Source: Iris pallida (Eukaryota > Streptophyta > Magnoliopsida > Asparagales > Iridaceae). From it: a stretch of 64,000 nt of DNA. The stretch's first letter is position 1. Every line of letters begins with the position of its first letter. A model generated the notes under the pieces. That model had not been told where the DNA came from. It saw only the letters and a program-made list of their open reading frames with translations, and did not search any database. The translations under genes were made by a program, and so were the position numbers. Location: NCBI GenBank assembly GCA_029216955.1, contig JANAVB010012087.1, forward strand, positions 62,001 through 126,000. Reading direction: 5' to 3'. Of this stretch, positions 11,030 to 24,342 are shown one piece after another.

Positions 11030-11361
11030 AGGGGTTGGGTTGACTCAAAAAAAACCCTAATCTTGAGAAGGCTCTAAACCATATAACTAATGACATGTTA
11101 AATGCTACATGATACAACTAATTAAATTATTTAAATAAAATCCTAACCACAACACGGTTCAGATATCTTATCATCGAAGTAGTGAACCACGCCTACAACC
11201 AGACAAGGACAAGGGGTGGCATACTAATCCGCGACGAAATACTGTTCCATGCCATGGCCAGTTACAAATACATGATAGATACGATCAAGATACAGGTGCC
11301 AGATACTATATACAAAAAAATCAAAATTTTACGTATTCCGAGAACATGAAGTGACAGATAC

Positions 11362-12163
11362 GGATTTGAAGATAGACATTCATGCTGGAAGATGTTCAGT
11401 ATCAAACGAATGTTCGAACTTCTGCTGATGGTGTAATTTGTTAATTGAGTTGTGATGAATGGACTAGGACATGTGCAATATAATAGCAGACTCAAGATGT
11501 CTAGTCTAAACTTTATCTCTAGATGTGGGGGTAAGGGAATATAGGATTATAAATTCTGTACATGGGACCAAGATGGTCAGGAGGCTGCTCAAACGATTAT
11601 ACTAAAAGTACAGATCTTCAGGAGTTGGTACACTCAGAAATCTGTGACTTTCATCAATTCTCCATAGAAACTGGATTGAAGTGTATTAATACCTTCATAG
11701 ATGATTTTTCGATGGACTCATATCGGAAGATAGAGCATTCGAGAAGTTTAGGGACTTCAGGGGCAAAGTTGAACGTCTAGCCAGTTGACAACTCAACTGG
11801 CTCATAAGTGATTGAGATGAAGAGTATTGTTTTCTTGGATTCCTATCATTCTGCCACGAACATAGAATTGGCTATGAAATGACTAATCGGTAGTCTCATT
11901 ATATACTCATGATTCATTAAGGAGGAGAGTATCATTTTCTTGGATTCGCATGATTCTGCTATGAATATGGAATTGGCTATGAAACGACTACTCCGTAGTA
12001 TCTCTCATCCAATAGAGTTTTAGAAAGGAAGATCAATGCACTATCAGAGATGATGATATCTTTATTGCGGGTCTTCCAATACACTTATGAGGATAGATTG
12101 TGTTTACGACTACGTATATTTTCAAGTAAAGTACTGTTTGCCACATTTGTCATTGCTTGTCAT
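11362..12163 (+). pseudogene. Element D, GAG-pre-integrase and start of integrase
   Basis: The coding remnant resumes after solo LTR C. Around 11455-11510 MNGLGHVQYNSRLKMSSLN matches the GAG-pre-integrase region. Around 11600-11780 LQELVHSEICDF and INTFIDDFSMDSYRK match the start of the Copia integrase core, with the first catalytic Asp region preserved as FIDDFS. The rest (about 11790-12163) is degraded. Gypsy A interrupts it at 12164. Confidence 0.75.
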
Positions 12164-15100
12164 TGTCATGACCCGATCCCGAATAATCGGATACGAGTCG
12201 GACACGCCCAGTCTTCGTCGTTAGACACGATGAAGTAAGTTGTACCAATATCTAGGAAGAACTATGAATCCAGATAAGAATAAAAATATATCACAGCATC
12301 TAATATCAAATTCCAGAATCTCAGATACAAGTCTAAATGTTATTACATTCCAACAAATGTAAAATATACTGATGTCTCTAATACAAGTCCAGATAAAACT
12401 AAAGAAGAAAAATACTAGGCTTCCTCAGCCTCTAGGTCCTGGGCAATATCAACTAACTCATAGGTGCCTCCGGGCTGCTGCCCATAGTAAGTATCACAGA
12501 TAGCCTCCAACTCACCTGCAACATATCCTAGTCAGGAGCGGAGCTAAGTATATCCAAGAAAATGAATATGAACATCATGGTATGAACAAGGATACATGAA
12601 ATATATATAAAGTATGAGAAATAAGAATAAGACATTAAACCTGAACATGAATAATGAAAGTAAATACAGGGAACATGAAATGAGTCCTGAACATAAAATA
12701 CAACCTGAACCTGAAATGTACAATATATTGAAATACATCCAGAGTGTGTGATCGGCTTGGGTAGATTCAATGAACATGAAATAGTATGACTTCGGTCCTA
12801 CGTGAACGATGCGGGGCCTAAGCTATTCACATGAATAGTAACACGGGTTTGATCACATATCTGTAGTATTTCCCCTCCCAGACACGAGTAAACTTAAGAA
12901 AACATGATGCAAGACAATCCCGTGATACATCGTGTCAACAAGGAGATACAAGAATGAATATACAAGATATGAGAAAAAGGACAAGTCCGAGGAGTATACT
13001 TGCCTTGCTCAGGGTGATCAAGTGTGGGATATATAACTGGATATCCTCCTGTTTATAATTTACAGTTTGATAAGTCAACAATGTAAAGGTAGATATTTCT
13101 AGTCTAGAAAAGGTCACTTTAACATAACCTTGGTTTTAACACTAATCCTATCTTGTATAAAGTGACATAATATCTACACATAACCTAAATTATGAAGCAA
13201 TATATCACCATTCCTACATTTGCACTTTATTAATATTTTAAGTATTCTAAGACAGTGAACTTGAAACCCAAGTTAAGTTGGTTCAATATACAAGTTCAGA
13301 GTCTATCCTGTCCAGTTAAAACATCAATATGCAATGTAAATAGTCATAGGATAGCACTGGATATTATATAGACAAGGTAATCTAGAAAAGTAATAGACTA
13401 ATCAAGGTATAGAGGTATCCATGTTCTAACATGAACTATATACATAAGTGCCTAGCTAAAAGGGATTTACAACACATTACAATTCAGTACTGAACTGAAC
13501 TGAACTGATCTAATCTAATCAGTCCAGAAAATGACATTCTAATTACACTATTCTAAACTTGAAAGTGGTGCAAGGTTATATCAATATCTGAATCACATAA
13601 GACTGATTCACCTGTACCATACCCTGCCCTTACTCCTAATAACCCTGTCTCAGCCTATTCATTAATTTCAGTTGGGTTCGGTCCTTAAAAAAGAATGATA
13701 TAACTCAGTCCTTATCAGGACATGGAACAGTTCAGACTTCCTAGGGTTTAGTTAGTCTTTAAAATTTATAGGCATTGATACACCCCCTGTAACTAAGGAC
13801 TGGTCATAAAATCTTCATAGCCATAACACTGCTACATCATTAGTTTATCAGTATCAGTCCTTTAATAGGTGCTTCCAAGTGACCGCATTAAAACAGTCTC
13901 AAACACAACAATTTCAATTCGAACTGGAACTTGGTTTCCAGCCTACACTATAGCTTTTCACCTATCCTCAGGACAGCACCCAGGTTCAGTAGAGTATAAA
14001 CCTCAGTGATAGCTAACCAATCCCCCTCAGATAAGTTCCAAAATGAAAGAATCTAATATTCGAAATATTGCATGCATCTACTCAAAGTAAGGGTTAAACT
14101 TGCCTTAACACAATTCAGTTATCTAATTCTCTACATGGTGTAAGATAGCCCTGTCCCCTGCAGTTGCTGAGCATGCAAGAAGAGACTTAACCTACAGTAA
14201 TATCTATTATCAACCAACCTATAATCAATACTTAAACCTGAACCCCCTTTTAATCACTCTTCAGTCACTCAATATTCAATCTTCAGGGTATAACTTATTA
14301 TCCCTTTTTGCCCTATATCAGTAGGATACAGTGACTTTGATTTCAGGTAGGGTCACTACTCTTGCAACAAATCCAGCCAACCCACATAACAGTAATTTAG
14401 TATTTCCACTTCCTGCTGACTGACACTAGTCTATAAGAAAATACTTAAATAGAGACAACTAGGGACTTGCCATATAATATATTCCCCAGTCTGGAGAACA
14501 TCAACTTAAATCGAAGATGACCCATCTTCATAACCATCCTTCCCTCAAAGTATAGGTCAGATATTAAACTTCAATATGTGCATCCTAAATTTAAGAAACA
14601 GTTCATAGATCAACAAGCAAGAGGATTAATTCCTTGGTGAAACGAATATCAATTCCAAAGTATTAGCTATCTACCCAGCCATATACCAATGAATGTAGGC
14701 ATAAACTTAACCTACTCTCAACAAGCCATACTTGGATTAGCATATGTTAAGTAAAACAAACCTCTGTGACTAAAGTTACAGATGAGTATCTCAACCTAAT
14801 TGGCTAAGGTTACTTAGTGACTGGATTTTGTTCCTAAATGATTTATATTCCAAAACTGCAATCTAAATGATATGCTCAAGATCAAAGATACAACAACCTC
14901 CACTTATTGATGTACAAACTCAAATTGAACAGAGCTTACCTCAATAGAATTCTCCTTAAGAGTTCGATCTCTAAGCTTGAAGAGATTATCCTGCCTTGCT
15001 CCAAACAGTGTCCACTATTAAGACACAGTGTCCACAATGATACCTGCCTATAATTTCTTTCTTAGTAAATCAACCCGAACCAATAATCCTTCGAATTGGA

Positions 15101-16091
15101 AAACAAAAGCAACTCAGATTGGAAGAATTTAGGCTTAACTCACCAGGATTGATTAGGTCAAAAACTCGATCGAAATTGATTGTGAGGTCTTCACTTCCGA
15201 CTCAAATACTCTGATACTTCCAAAATGACACCAGGATTTAGGAAGGAACAAAACCGATTTAACTTCTATGAAAGGAAAATTACTCACCTCTACTATTAAA
15301 TCTGAGATCCAAAACGAGAACAGATCCAAATTTACAGAAGAATTCGAGACGCGATCAATTATTCCCAAACAAGATCTATACATGATCAATTCGAATCATA
15401 GAGGAAAACAAACAAATACTTCATGATCAGAATTCTAATTGCTCACTTCATTAAAAGGATGATCGATTAAACGATCACAGATCGATCTGTTCCTACTCAC
15501 GATCGGAGTTCTATCGACCAAAACTCGAGTTGAAACCGAACAATCTGATCGTTGATTCGATCACGTCGAACTTCAGAATAATCAAATTGATCAAGGAGAC
15601 CAAGGAGATCAGAGAATTCACTTACTGAGCTTGTGCAATGTCGGTTGCTAGGGTTGAGTCGTCGATCACCAGAGCTAATGCCACCATGGCCGGTCCAGAA
15701 CAGAGCTTATAGAGAAGCTGAAGTTGGAAAATGAGAGGGATGTGATGTTCATCAATGGAGAGAGTTGGCTTAAATAGGCCGTTGTGGAGGAAATGGAGGA
15801 AAAACGAAAAGGAAGGTTGTTAGAGCACATGGCTCACTGTCAGAATCAGTTGGGAAGGAAATTCAAATTCATTCTTCTCTTTCTGAGAACAATATGGAAT
15901 GCAGAATTTAACCAATAGCAATTAATTGCAAATATATGGGCCATTACCATTTGGCCCAAAAGAAAATTATTCCAAAAAAAATATAAATACATCATCATTT
16001 TTTTATATAAAAATGTAAAGCCCAAAGGAAAATAACTATTTTAGAAATTTGCTTTATAAAATTTTACTAATTTCGAGGAAGTGAAGTTACA
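12164..16091 (-). repeat. 3' LTR of Gypsy A
   Basis: The 3928-bp LTR reads TGTCATGACC...GTTACA on the plus strand and matches 31494-35415 with only scattered differences by eye. It contains no genes. A 3922-bp partner and exact target duplication make the boundaries firm. Confidence 0.93.
15769..15776 (-). promoter_or_regulatory. TATA box in LTR of Gypsy A
   Basis: The minus strand reads GGCCTATTTAAGCC about 320 bases after the LTR start. The same motif is present in the other LTR near 35095. Confidence 0.5.
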
Positions 16092-16122
16092 AATCTTCTC
16101 CCCCTAAAAAAAAATTTCGTCC
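16092..16122 (-). other. Polypurine tract of Gypsy A
   Basis: Directly upstream of the 3' LTR the minus strand carries an A-run followed by TTTAGGGGGAGAAGATT, the expected priming site for plus-strand cDNA synthesis. Confidence 0.75.
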
Positions 16123-16223
16123 CCGAAATTTCAAGGAAGGCAACAAAATTAATTCCCAATAATCACAAGGAATTAAACACAAGCCATTTATTGAATTTAA
16201 ACAAATCAAAAATTAAAATGCAA

Positions 16224-17618
16224 TCAAGTAAACAAACTAGGATAGCGCTCCCGCATCTCGTCCTCGTGCTCCCACGTGGAGTCTCTCGGTGAGTGATATC
16301 TCCACATGACGCGGACAAGTGGAATAGTCTGATTCTGCAGTTGCTTCTCCCTCCGATCGAGGATATCCACTGGCTGCTCCTCGTAGGTCAAGCTTGGACC
16401 CACCTCTAGCTCTGAGTAGTCCACCACATGGCTCAGGTCTGGAATGTAGCATCGAAGCTGGGACACGTGAAAGACATCGTACACTCCCTTCAAGCTAGCT
16501 GGAAGCGCCAGTCGATAAACCACCTCTCCAATCCGTGCCGTCACATCAAAAGGCCCGATGTACCTCGGACTGAGCTTTCTGCCTCTGCCGAAACGAATGA
16601 CGCCTCTGGTCGACGAGATCTTCAGGAACACTCTATCTCCAACTGGAAACTCCAGTGGCCGTCTGCTGTTGTCCGCCCAGTGCTTCTGCCGATCCTGTGC
16701 ATCTCTGAGACACTCTTTGATCAATCTGATCTTCTCAGCTGAGTCTACCACCATCTCTGGCCCAAGCAAAGCCCTCTCGCCAACGTCGTCCTAAGATAAA
16801 GGTGTGCGACGTCTCCGCCAATATAATGCCTCGAACGGGGTCATCTCGATGCTAGCCTGATAACTGTTGTTATAGGCAAACTTCACTAGATGCAACTAAT
16901 CCTCCCACGAACCGCCAAAGTCGAGTGCGTAAACCCGCAGCATGTCTTCCAGTGTCTGAATGGTCCTCTCGGACTGCCCGTCTGTCTGTGGATGATAGGC
17001 GGTACTGAACTTCAACTTTGAACTCAAGCTCAGCTGTAGACTCCTCCAGAAGTGTGATGTGAAGTGGCTGTCTCTGTCTGAAATGATGCTCACCGACACT
17101 CCGTAAATCTGCACAATTTGTCGTATGTAGAGGTCTGCAAGCTTCTCGATCGATAGCCCTACCTTGAACGGAATGAAGTGAGCAAACTTCGTCAGTCTGT
17201 CCACGATAACCCAAATAGCATCCTTGCCACTGGGCGTACGCGGTAAACCAGAGACGAAGTCCATGGTGATGTGTTCCCACTTCCATTTCGGAATAGGTAA
17301 AGGCTGGAGTAATCCCGCTGGTCTCTGGTGCTCCGCCTTGACTTGCTGGCACACAAGGTATCTGAAAATAAATCTGGCAACCTCTCTTTTCATCCCATAC
17401 CACCAAACATACTCCCGCAGATCTTTATACATCTTGGTAGATCCAGGATGAATAGAATACTGCGATTGGTAGGCCTCCTGCATAACCTCTTCTCACAAAT
17501 CCTTAGTCACACACAACTGGTTCCCGTGCCTCAAGGATCCATTATCTGCAATAGTGAAGTCGTCGAGCAATCCTTCCTCTGCCTGGCCTCTGAGACATCG
17601 GAGTCCCTCATCTAGAAA
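16224..17618 (-). pseudogene. Gypsy A integrase with chromodomain-like tail
   Basis: From high to low coordinates: the integrase zinc-finger region ([19 protein letters not shown], then [13 protein letters not shown]), the catalytic core (MDFVSGLPRTPSG, IISDRDSHFTSHFW, YHPQTDGQSERTIQTLEDM) and the C-terminal region (KLSPRYIGPFDV, VFHVSQLRCYIPD). It ends in a chromodomain-like segment with VRVMWRYHSPRDSTWEHED. Parts share one frame, broken by stops near 17616 (TAG), about 17490 (TGA), 16896 (TAG) and about 16790 (TAG). Chromodomains direct insertion toward particular chromatin in this family. Confidence 0.9.
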
Positions 17619-18059
17619 CTAGACCTCCTTGATCTTCTCTATCAGTCCTGACTGTATGTCCATGTGTATCAGCTGCCCTCCAACTCCTGGAAGAACAATT
17701 TCTATCCCCAAACTCTCAAAATCCTCCAAAAGATGCCGATCCATAGTGAAAAACATAGCAACAGGATATCGACTGAGAGCATCTGCTACCACATTCGCCT
17801 TCCCAAGGTGGTATTGCAGATTGATATCAAAATCCTTCATGGGTTCCAGCCATCTGCGCTGCCTCATATTCAGCTCCTTCTGAGTGAAAACATACTTCAG
17901 GCTTTTGTGGTCTGTGAAGATGTCCACTCGATCTCCATATAAGTAGTGCTTCCACAGTTTCAAGGCAAAATGACTGCTGTAAGCTCCAAGTCATGTGTAG
18001 GGTAATTTTTCTCATGAGGCCTCAACTGTCTAGAAGCATAAGCAATGACCCTCTTGTTC
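17619..18059 (-). pseudogene. Gypsy A RNase H, C-terminal part
   Basis: The segment carries [37 protein letters not shown] and [15 protein letters not shown], which are standard Gypsy RNase H motifs. A one-base deletion near 17968 shifts the frame upstream, where [19 protein letters not shown] can be read toward 18059. The preceding part of the domain lies at 28530 beyond element B, and the two halves meet at the TGTTC target. Confidence 0.9.
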
Positions 18060-20767
18060 TGTCACGCCCCAAAACCAGAATACTGGAGAGCGGGGGCAGA
18101 CATAGCCAGCTACGTATATTGAAATGGAAACCACCTCGATATACGGTCACGACTGTCTAGATATATGAGGGTTTACTACAAGCCAACAGTCTCTTATGGT
18201 CATGAACAAGCCTAATGTCTCAATCACAAGCAAATAAGTCAGGTCGCAAGATGTATGATCATTAAATATACAATAATAAGGCGTCCCAAATATCACATAT
18301 TCAGCTGATCATGAAGCTAGTCATTACAAAATGTTAGGACTAACAAGAGTTAAGTCATACATGATCAACCCTAGGATTTGTTAATCATGTTTACAGCCCG
18401 TAGGCAGACAGTAAGTAAAGTGCATCGAGCTAACAGGTGCTCGTCGGCTAAACGCCTCAAAAGAATAGTTTTACAATAGAGTGAGCGAAACAAAATAGAA
18501 AACCCACTCGTAGCCCGGGTTCCTTCTAGTCGCCACCATTGGACTGGAAGCTTGGTAGATCCTCGGGAGCTGCTCCGAAATCTGGCCACACAAAACCAGC
18601 TGGATCAACCCCAGAAAGAGCAAGTGCCACAAGGGGGCCACGAAATAAGAACAAAAGCCAGCAATCAGCACAAGAAAATCTAATATTAAAACTAGAATTT
18701 ACGAAAACATGGCAGGGTGATATACGACGAGATAACCATGGAACTATTCCGATAGCCAGGTTACAACCCGTAAACCAAACAAGGACCGGGGTTGTAACCC
18801 TTCGTCTGAACAGAACTTGGTTTCCCATCATTTATCAGCAAGATAATAATACAAGAAATCAAGACAGGGAGCAATCTTGTACTGGATCAAGGCATGGCTA
18901 AACTGGTTATACCTCATTAAATCAATCACGTCCAAGCAGATACTACGGCTTACTACTTTAACTAACTAGGGTTATCACAGGCCTAATTACTAACAAGATG
19001 CAGTGAGATTGTTCCACAGCCACAAGCCCTGCAGACCATTCAGGTTACCCAGGTCGAAAATTAGGGGTTGAATTCAGGTGGGTACATCGTCCAGGAAACG
19101 CATGTACCCTTAGGTGACTTAGAGGGTGCAACACTCGACGGTGTGCTGGAAATGTGCCCTACTCGACGGCAGGCTACAGATGCCAAGAGCGCCCAGGTAA
19201 CGGAATTGCCTGTAGCTGTGTCATCTCTTCATGACTACTGTGTTATTCTAGTTATTAACCTTAATCCATTTTAGTAGGTACTCCTGACCGTGGTACTCAG
19301 GAGTCCCATCCTAGACATGATGTAAGACAGGACAAGTGGATTTAAGAAGCAAGCAAGAAAGAACCACCCACGGTGTCAAGGCAGGTCAAGTTAAGCAAGC
19401 CGTCGCAACAGCATTAAGATAAATCATGTCAGGGTACTTGTCATGAGTGCGCCACGACGGGCCACTATCATGTCGGGTTGGTCATGTCAGGAGTGCACCA
19501 CTACGGGTCACTGTCGTATTATGCTAGTTCCTTGTCATACCATGCCATGTACAATAGTCATTCCAAACATATTAAGTAAAATCAAGTTCATGACAAAAGA
19601 CGTAATGATATAAAATGGGCATAAAATATCTAATAAAATATCAATATACAGGGCTATAGAAGAGCCAAGCTTAAAGAAATAAGACCAAAACTCCAAGAGT
19701 TAATGGGTTAAACAAGGGGGTTCAGGGTGCAGCGTACGTACAAGGGCACGCACAGCGTACGCACGAAAGCACGCACGCAGGAGAGCTAAAGTACGCACGC
19801 AGGAGAGCTGCGTACGCGAAAAGTCACGCACGCAGGAGAGCGGCGTACGCGAAAAGTCACGCACGCAGGAGAGCTGCGTACGAGAAAAGTCACGCACGCA
19901 GGAGAGCTGCGTACGAGAAAAGTCACGCACGCAGGAGAGCTGCGTACGAGAAAAGTCACGCACGTAGGAGAGCTGCGTACGAGAAAAGTCACGCACGCAG
20001 GAGAGCTGCGTACGCGTAAAAACACGCACGTAGAGGGGCTGCGTACGCACAAAAGCACGCACGCAGGAGAGCTGCGTACGCTTAAAAACACGCACGCAGA
20101 GGAAAGGGTCTTCTTCTCCATGGCTGAGAAGAAGCTCTCATGGCTCCCAAAACTTTAAGGCATCACAACTTGGCCATCCGAACTCCAAATCTGGATTTCC
20201 AAGGTTCCAACCGGGGTGAAATTGAACTCTCTTCCATATGGAAACATCAAAACCCATAAAAATCCAACTTAAATAGATCAAAACCATGTAAAACCGAAAT
20301 TAGAGAAAACTTAGATCTATAACAATGGAGACTCCAAATCACAAAATACTAAGTTCTAATGTTGATCACCATGTCCTAATCTAGCAAATGGACAAATAAA
20401 AGAGGGTTCTCATGTGGTGGCAAGGTGCACTTGCCTATGGGAGGGTGTTGTGTGGAGGAAGGAGAAGAGTATTGTGTAGAGAAAGGAGAAGAAGAAATAA
20501 ATGGAGGGTTATGAAGAGAGAGAAAAAGTTGGTGGAGTATTAAAGAGGGTGGGATGTGGTGTGTTGAAGGTGGAGCTTAGGCTAAGGTGTTCCAATACAC
20601 ATAAACCAAGCCAAACTAAACCAACCCAATTAAAATCGAGCCATGCCAAAACCCAAGATACGAGAAATACCGAAATTCCACAAGTTAAGAAAAATAAAAA
20701 TACATGTCAAAAATCCAGATACGAGTATAAATACGAAATACTGGAAATACGGGAAATGAGGGTGACA
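18060..20767 (-). repeat. 3' LTR of Gypsy B
   Basis: This LTR reads TGTCACGCCCC...GAGGGTGACA on the plus strand. Compared with the other copy it is 33 bp shorter, exactly one unit of its internal tandem array. The open frames inside it follow that array and are not genes. Confidence 0.94.
19762..20105. repeat. 33-bp tandem array in 3' LTR of Gypsy B
   Basis: About nine units of 33 bp built on GCACGCAGGAGAGCTGCGTA run through this interval; the commonest variant occurs four times in a row. The GC-rich array sits in an otherwise AT-rich LTR. Since 33 is divisible by three it keeps spurious frames open. Confidence 0.9.
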
Positions 20768-20937
20768 ACTTTACCCACCTTAAAAGAATTCCGTCCTCGA
20801 AATTTAATCAAGGAGCTAGAGATTGTCACGACAAGCTACATTAAGCACAGGCAAGTTACACTAAGCAGTTCAATCATACAATCATACAATGCAAGCAAGG
20901 AAGGGAAAAACGTAAGGCATAAGAAAGATATTATACC

Positions 20938-21999
20938 TCACGAGTCAAACAGGTAGGGATATCGCGATCGGATGTCGTCCTCACGCTCCCATGTTGACTC
21001 ACCTAGAGAGTGATGACCCCAAGCAACACGGACTAATTTAATAGTCTTGTTCTTGAGTATCTTTTTCCTCCGGTCCAAAATAGACACGGGCCTCTCCTCA
21101 TATGAAAGGTTGGTACCAACAACCAATTCCGAATGGTCTAGGATGTGGCTCGGGTCCGGAATATACCGTCGTAATTGGAACACATGGAATACATCATGCA
21201 CCTCACTTAGCGACGACGGAAGAGCGAGACGATAGGATACATCTCCTACTCGCTCTAGAATATCAAACGGCCCTATATACCTAGGACTAAGCTTTCCCCG
21301 TACGCCAAAGCGAATGACGCCGCGGTTAGGCAAGATCCTAAGGAATACATGGTCGCCGACAGCAAATTCTAAGGGACGTCGATGAGCATCGACCCAATGG
21401 CGCTGGCGGTCTTGGGCAACTCGGAGGTGATCTCTGACCTTCCTGACCACTTCAACCGTCTGGGAAATCAATTCGGGTCCGAGCATCTGTCTCTCTCCGA
21501 CATCGTCCCATGCTAGCGGGGATCTGCACTTCCTGCCATAAAGAGCCTCGAAGGGTGCCATCTGGATACTGGCCTGATAACTGTTGTTGTACGAGAATTC
21601 TACCAGGTGCAGATGATTCTTCCATGAACCACCGAAGTCAAGGGTACAGGATCTCAACATATCTTCAAGGGTCTGGATTGTGCGCTCTGATTGACCATCC
21701 GTCTGCGGGTGATAAGCTGAACTAAATTGAAGGCGAGTCCCCAAACTCTTCTGCAAGCTGCGCCAAAAGTGTGATGTGAATCTTGAATCCCTGTCCGAGG
21801 TGATGCTGACTGGCACACCGTGAAGCCTGACGATCTTTCTGAGATACATCTCTGCTAACTGCGCCGTTGACTGTCCAACTCTGAATGGGAGAAAGTGTGC
21901 CACCTTGGTAAGCCTGTCCACAATTACCCAAATAGCATCTCTGCCGGCCGGAGATCTGGGCAATCCGGTCACGAAATCCATGGTTATGTGTTCCTATTT
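20938..21999 (-). pseudogene. Gypsy B integrase core, C-terminal region and chromodomain-like tail
   Basis: The open stretch from 21981 begins at MDFVTGLPRSPAGRDAIWV, the start of the catalytic core. It continues through SITSDRDSRFTSHFW and YHPQTDGQSERTIQTLEDM, so the acidic triad region is present. The later part contains KLSPRYIGPFDI and VFHVFQLRRYIPD. The tail VRVAWGHHSLGESTWERED is chromodomain-like. It ends at a natural stop at 20938-20940. Two stop codons just upstream (21994-21996 TAG and 22000-22002 TGA) cut it off from the rest of pol. Confidence 0.92.
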
Positions 22000-23193
22000 T
22001 CATTCTGGGATCGGTAAGGGTTGAAGAAGTCCAGCGGGCCTCTGATGTTCTGCTTTAACCTGTTGGCAAACCAAACACCGAAAGACAAACCGGGCTATCT
22101 CCCTCTTCATGCCATTCCACCAGAAATGCTGACGAATATCACGGTACATCTTCGTACCACCCGGATGAATAGAATATTGAGAACTGTGGGCTTCTGCCAT
22201 GACTTCCTGTCTGATATCTCCACTGGGTACACAAAGACGAGTGCCGTGCCGAAGTGTACCGTCTTCATGGATACATAACTCTGGCCTTCTTCCTGTTTCA
22301 CACTCTGCTCTGAGTCGCTGGATCTTGGAATCTGTTGACTGCGCCACCCGGATTCTCTCAACTATGCTGGACTGAACCTGTAGGTTGGCCATCAATGCCA
22401 CGCTGGTTGGAAGAACCACTTCAATTCCCATCTTCTGAAGATCTACCAATAATTCTGGTTGCGGCGTCAGGAAATAAACTCCGGCTCTCCTGCTCAATGT
22501 ATATGCTACAACGTTGGCCTTCCCGGGATGATACTGCAAATCCACATCATAGTCCACTAGTAGCTCGAGCCATCTTCTCTGCCGCATATTAAGGTCCTTC
22601 TGGGTGAAAACATACTTCAAGCTCTTATGATCAGTAAAGATCTCCACTCTATCTCCGTACAAGTAGTGTCTCCACAACTTCAAAGCAAACACTACCGCCA
22701 CCAATTCTAAGTCGTGGGTCGGGTAATTCTTCTCATGATCACGTAGTTGACGCGACGCATAAGATATTACCTTCCCATGCTGCATCAAGACACACCCCAA
22801 TCCTCTGCCTGAAGCGTCGCAATAAACTGTGAATCCTCCGGTCCCATCTGGAAGGGTGAGAATGGGAGCCGTTATCAAACCTCGCTTGAACTTCTCAAAT
22901 GATTCCTGACACTCTGCTGTCCAAACAAACGGCACATCCTTGCGGGTCAACTGGGTCATCGGCGCTGAAATTCTTGCGAAATCTGAAATGAACCGTCGGT
23001 AGTAGCCGGCCAATCCAAGGAAGCTGCAAACCTCTGCCACTGAGCTGGGTACCGGCCATGACTCGATAGCCACAATCTTCTGGAGATCCACTTCCACTCC
23101 TCCTCGGGTAATGATGTGACCCAAGTATGATATGCGATCGAGCCAGAACTCGCATTTACTGAACTTGGCGTACAACTGATGCTCCCTAAGCGT
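22000..23193 (-). pseudogene. Gypsy B reverse transcriptase end, RNase H and integrase zinc finger
   Basis: The segment starts in the reverse transcriptase thumb ([20 protein letters not shown]). It runs through the RNase H domain ([57 protein letters not shown]). It ends with the HHCC integrase zinc finger ([18 protein letters not shown] and [16 protein letters not shown]). It is in the same frame as the segments before and after it. The stop at its end (TGA, 22000-22002) lies in the sequence leading into the integrase core. Confidence 0.93.
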
Positions 23194-24342
23194 CTAGAGG
23201 ACGACTCTGAGATGCTGCTCATGCTCTGCTTCACTCTTGCTGTAGACCAGGATGTCATCTAGGAACACGATCACAAATTGATCCAAGTAAGGCATGAAAA
23301 TGCGATTCATGAGGTCCATGAATACGGCCGGTGCATTGGTCGCTCCAAAGGGCATAACAAGGAACTCCCAATATCCATACCTCGATCTGAATGCTGTCTT
23401 CGGGATGTCCTGCTCTCTGACTCTGATCTGGTGGTATCCCGATCGCAAGTCGATCTTCGAAAATACTGAAGCCCCTCTGAGCTGATCAAACAAGTCATCT
23501 ATCCTCGGAAGAGGGTATCTGTTCTTGATTGTCACCGAATTCAAGGTACGATAATCAACACATAGCCTGGACATACCATCCTTCTTTTTCACAAGAAGCA
23601 TCGGGGCTCCCCAAGGCGATCCACTTGCACGGATGAATCCCTTGGTCCTCAGTTCTTCAATCATCTTGTACAAAACTTCCAACTCTGAAGGCGCCATCCT
23701 GTAGACTCGCTCTGATACTGGTGCTGTCCCGGGAATCAAGTCTATAGTGAACTCAATCTTCCGCTCCGGCGGTATCCCTGGAAGCTCCTCTGGAAAGACA
23801 TCTGGAAACTCTTCAACTATTCGGGGTAACTGCACTGCTGCTACTGCCATCCGCAATGCTGGGGAAGATGGCTCCACTGCGCCTCTGGAAAACGAAAACT
23901 CTGGCTCACCGGGGATACTAAAGACAACTCTGCCAATATGGCAGTCTATCCTAGCATACTGGTTCCTCAACCAATCCATGCCTAGGACTACATCATAGTC
24001 TGCAATAGGAAACTCTATGAATCTAGCGGGGAACTCCCTACCGCTAACTACGATCCGACACGAGGAAAACACTCGATCTACTCCCACAAGGACATTACCA
24101 GTAAGTATATTGAGCCTCACTGATAATGACTTGGGCTCCAATCCTATCCGTGTCGTGAATCGTGCAGACATGAATGAATGCGATGCACCAGAATCAAATA
24201 ATACAGACGCTGGAGAGGAGTTGACGAGAATAGTACCTGCCACAACCTCACCTGGTACAACTTCTTCTTCCATAGCCATCATCACGGCCTGACCTTGTCC
24301 TTTGGCTTCTGGTCCCCTCTGCTGGAAACCTCTCTGCCTATT
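23194..24342 (-). pseudogene. Gypsy B protease and reverse transcriptase
   Basis: The aspartic protease shows [13 protein letters not shown] near 24200. After a linker the reverse transcriptase shows [54 protein letters not shown] and the catalytic [14 protein letters not shown] near 23250. The catalytic residues look intact. An in-frame TAG at 23194-23196 ends the stretch within the reverse transcriptase. Protease would cut the polyprotein; reverse transcriptase would copy element RNA into DNA. Confidence 0.93.

Larger units (their letters stand above)
8385..11356 (-). mobile_element. Solo LTR 'C', chromovirus type, in element D
   Basis: This 2972-bp unit starts TGTCATGCCC and ends GAAGTGACA on the plus strand, with the target GATAC at 8380-8384 and 11357-11361. 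It resembles the LTR of element B at the start, at an internal ATCTGGCCAAACAAAACCAG segment, in having a GC-rich tandem array mid-LTR, and at the end. It has no internal region, so it is a solo LTR left by LTR-LTR recombination. Minus orientation is inferred from that similarity and the TATA box. The open frames inside it are not genes. Confidence 0.85.

Noticed and set aside
8385..11110. Solo LTR C ending at 11110, before a first GATAC
   Set aside because: The unit does not end in CA there. Similarity to LTR B continues to GAAGTGACA at 11356, followed by the exact GATAC target.
19762..20105. CRISPR-like regular array
   Set aside because: Repeats are directly adjacent without unique spacers, and they lie within a plant LTR.
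19700..20121. Open frames with an 11-residue repeat (RDFSRTQLSCV type), also at 27259-27878
   Set aside because: The 33-bp LTR tandem array has a length divisible by three, so frames stay open by chance on a non-coding LTR.
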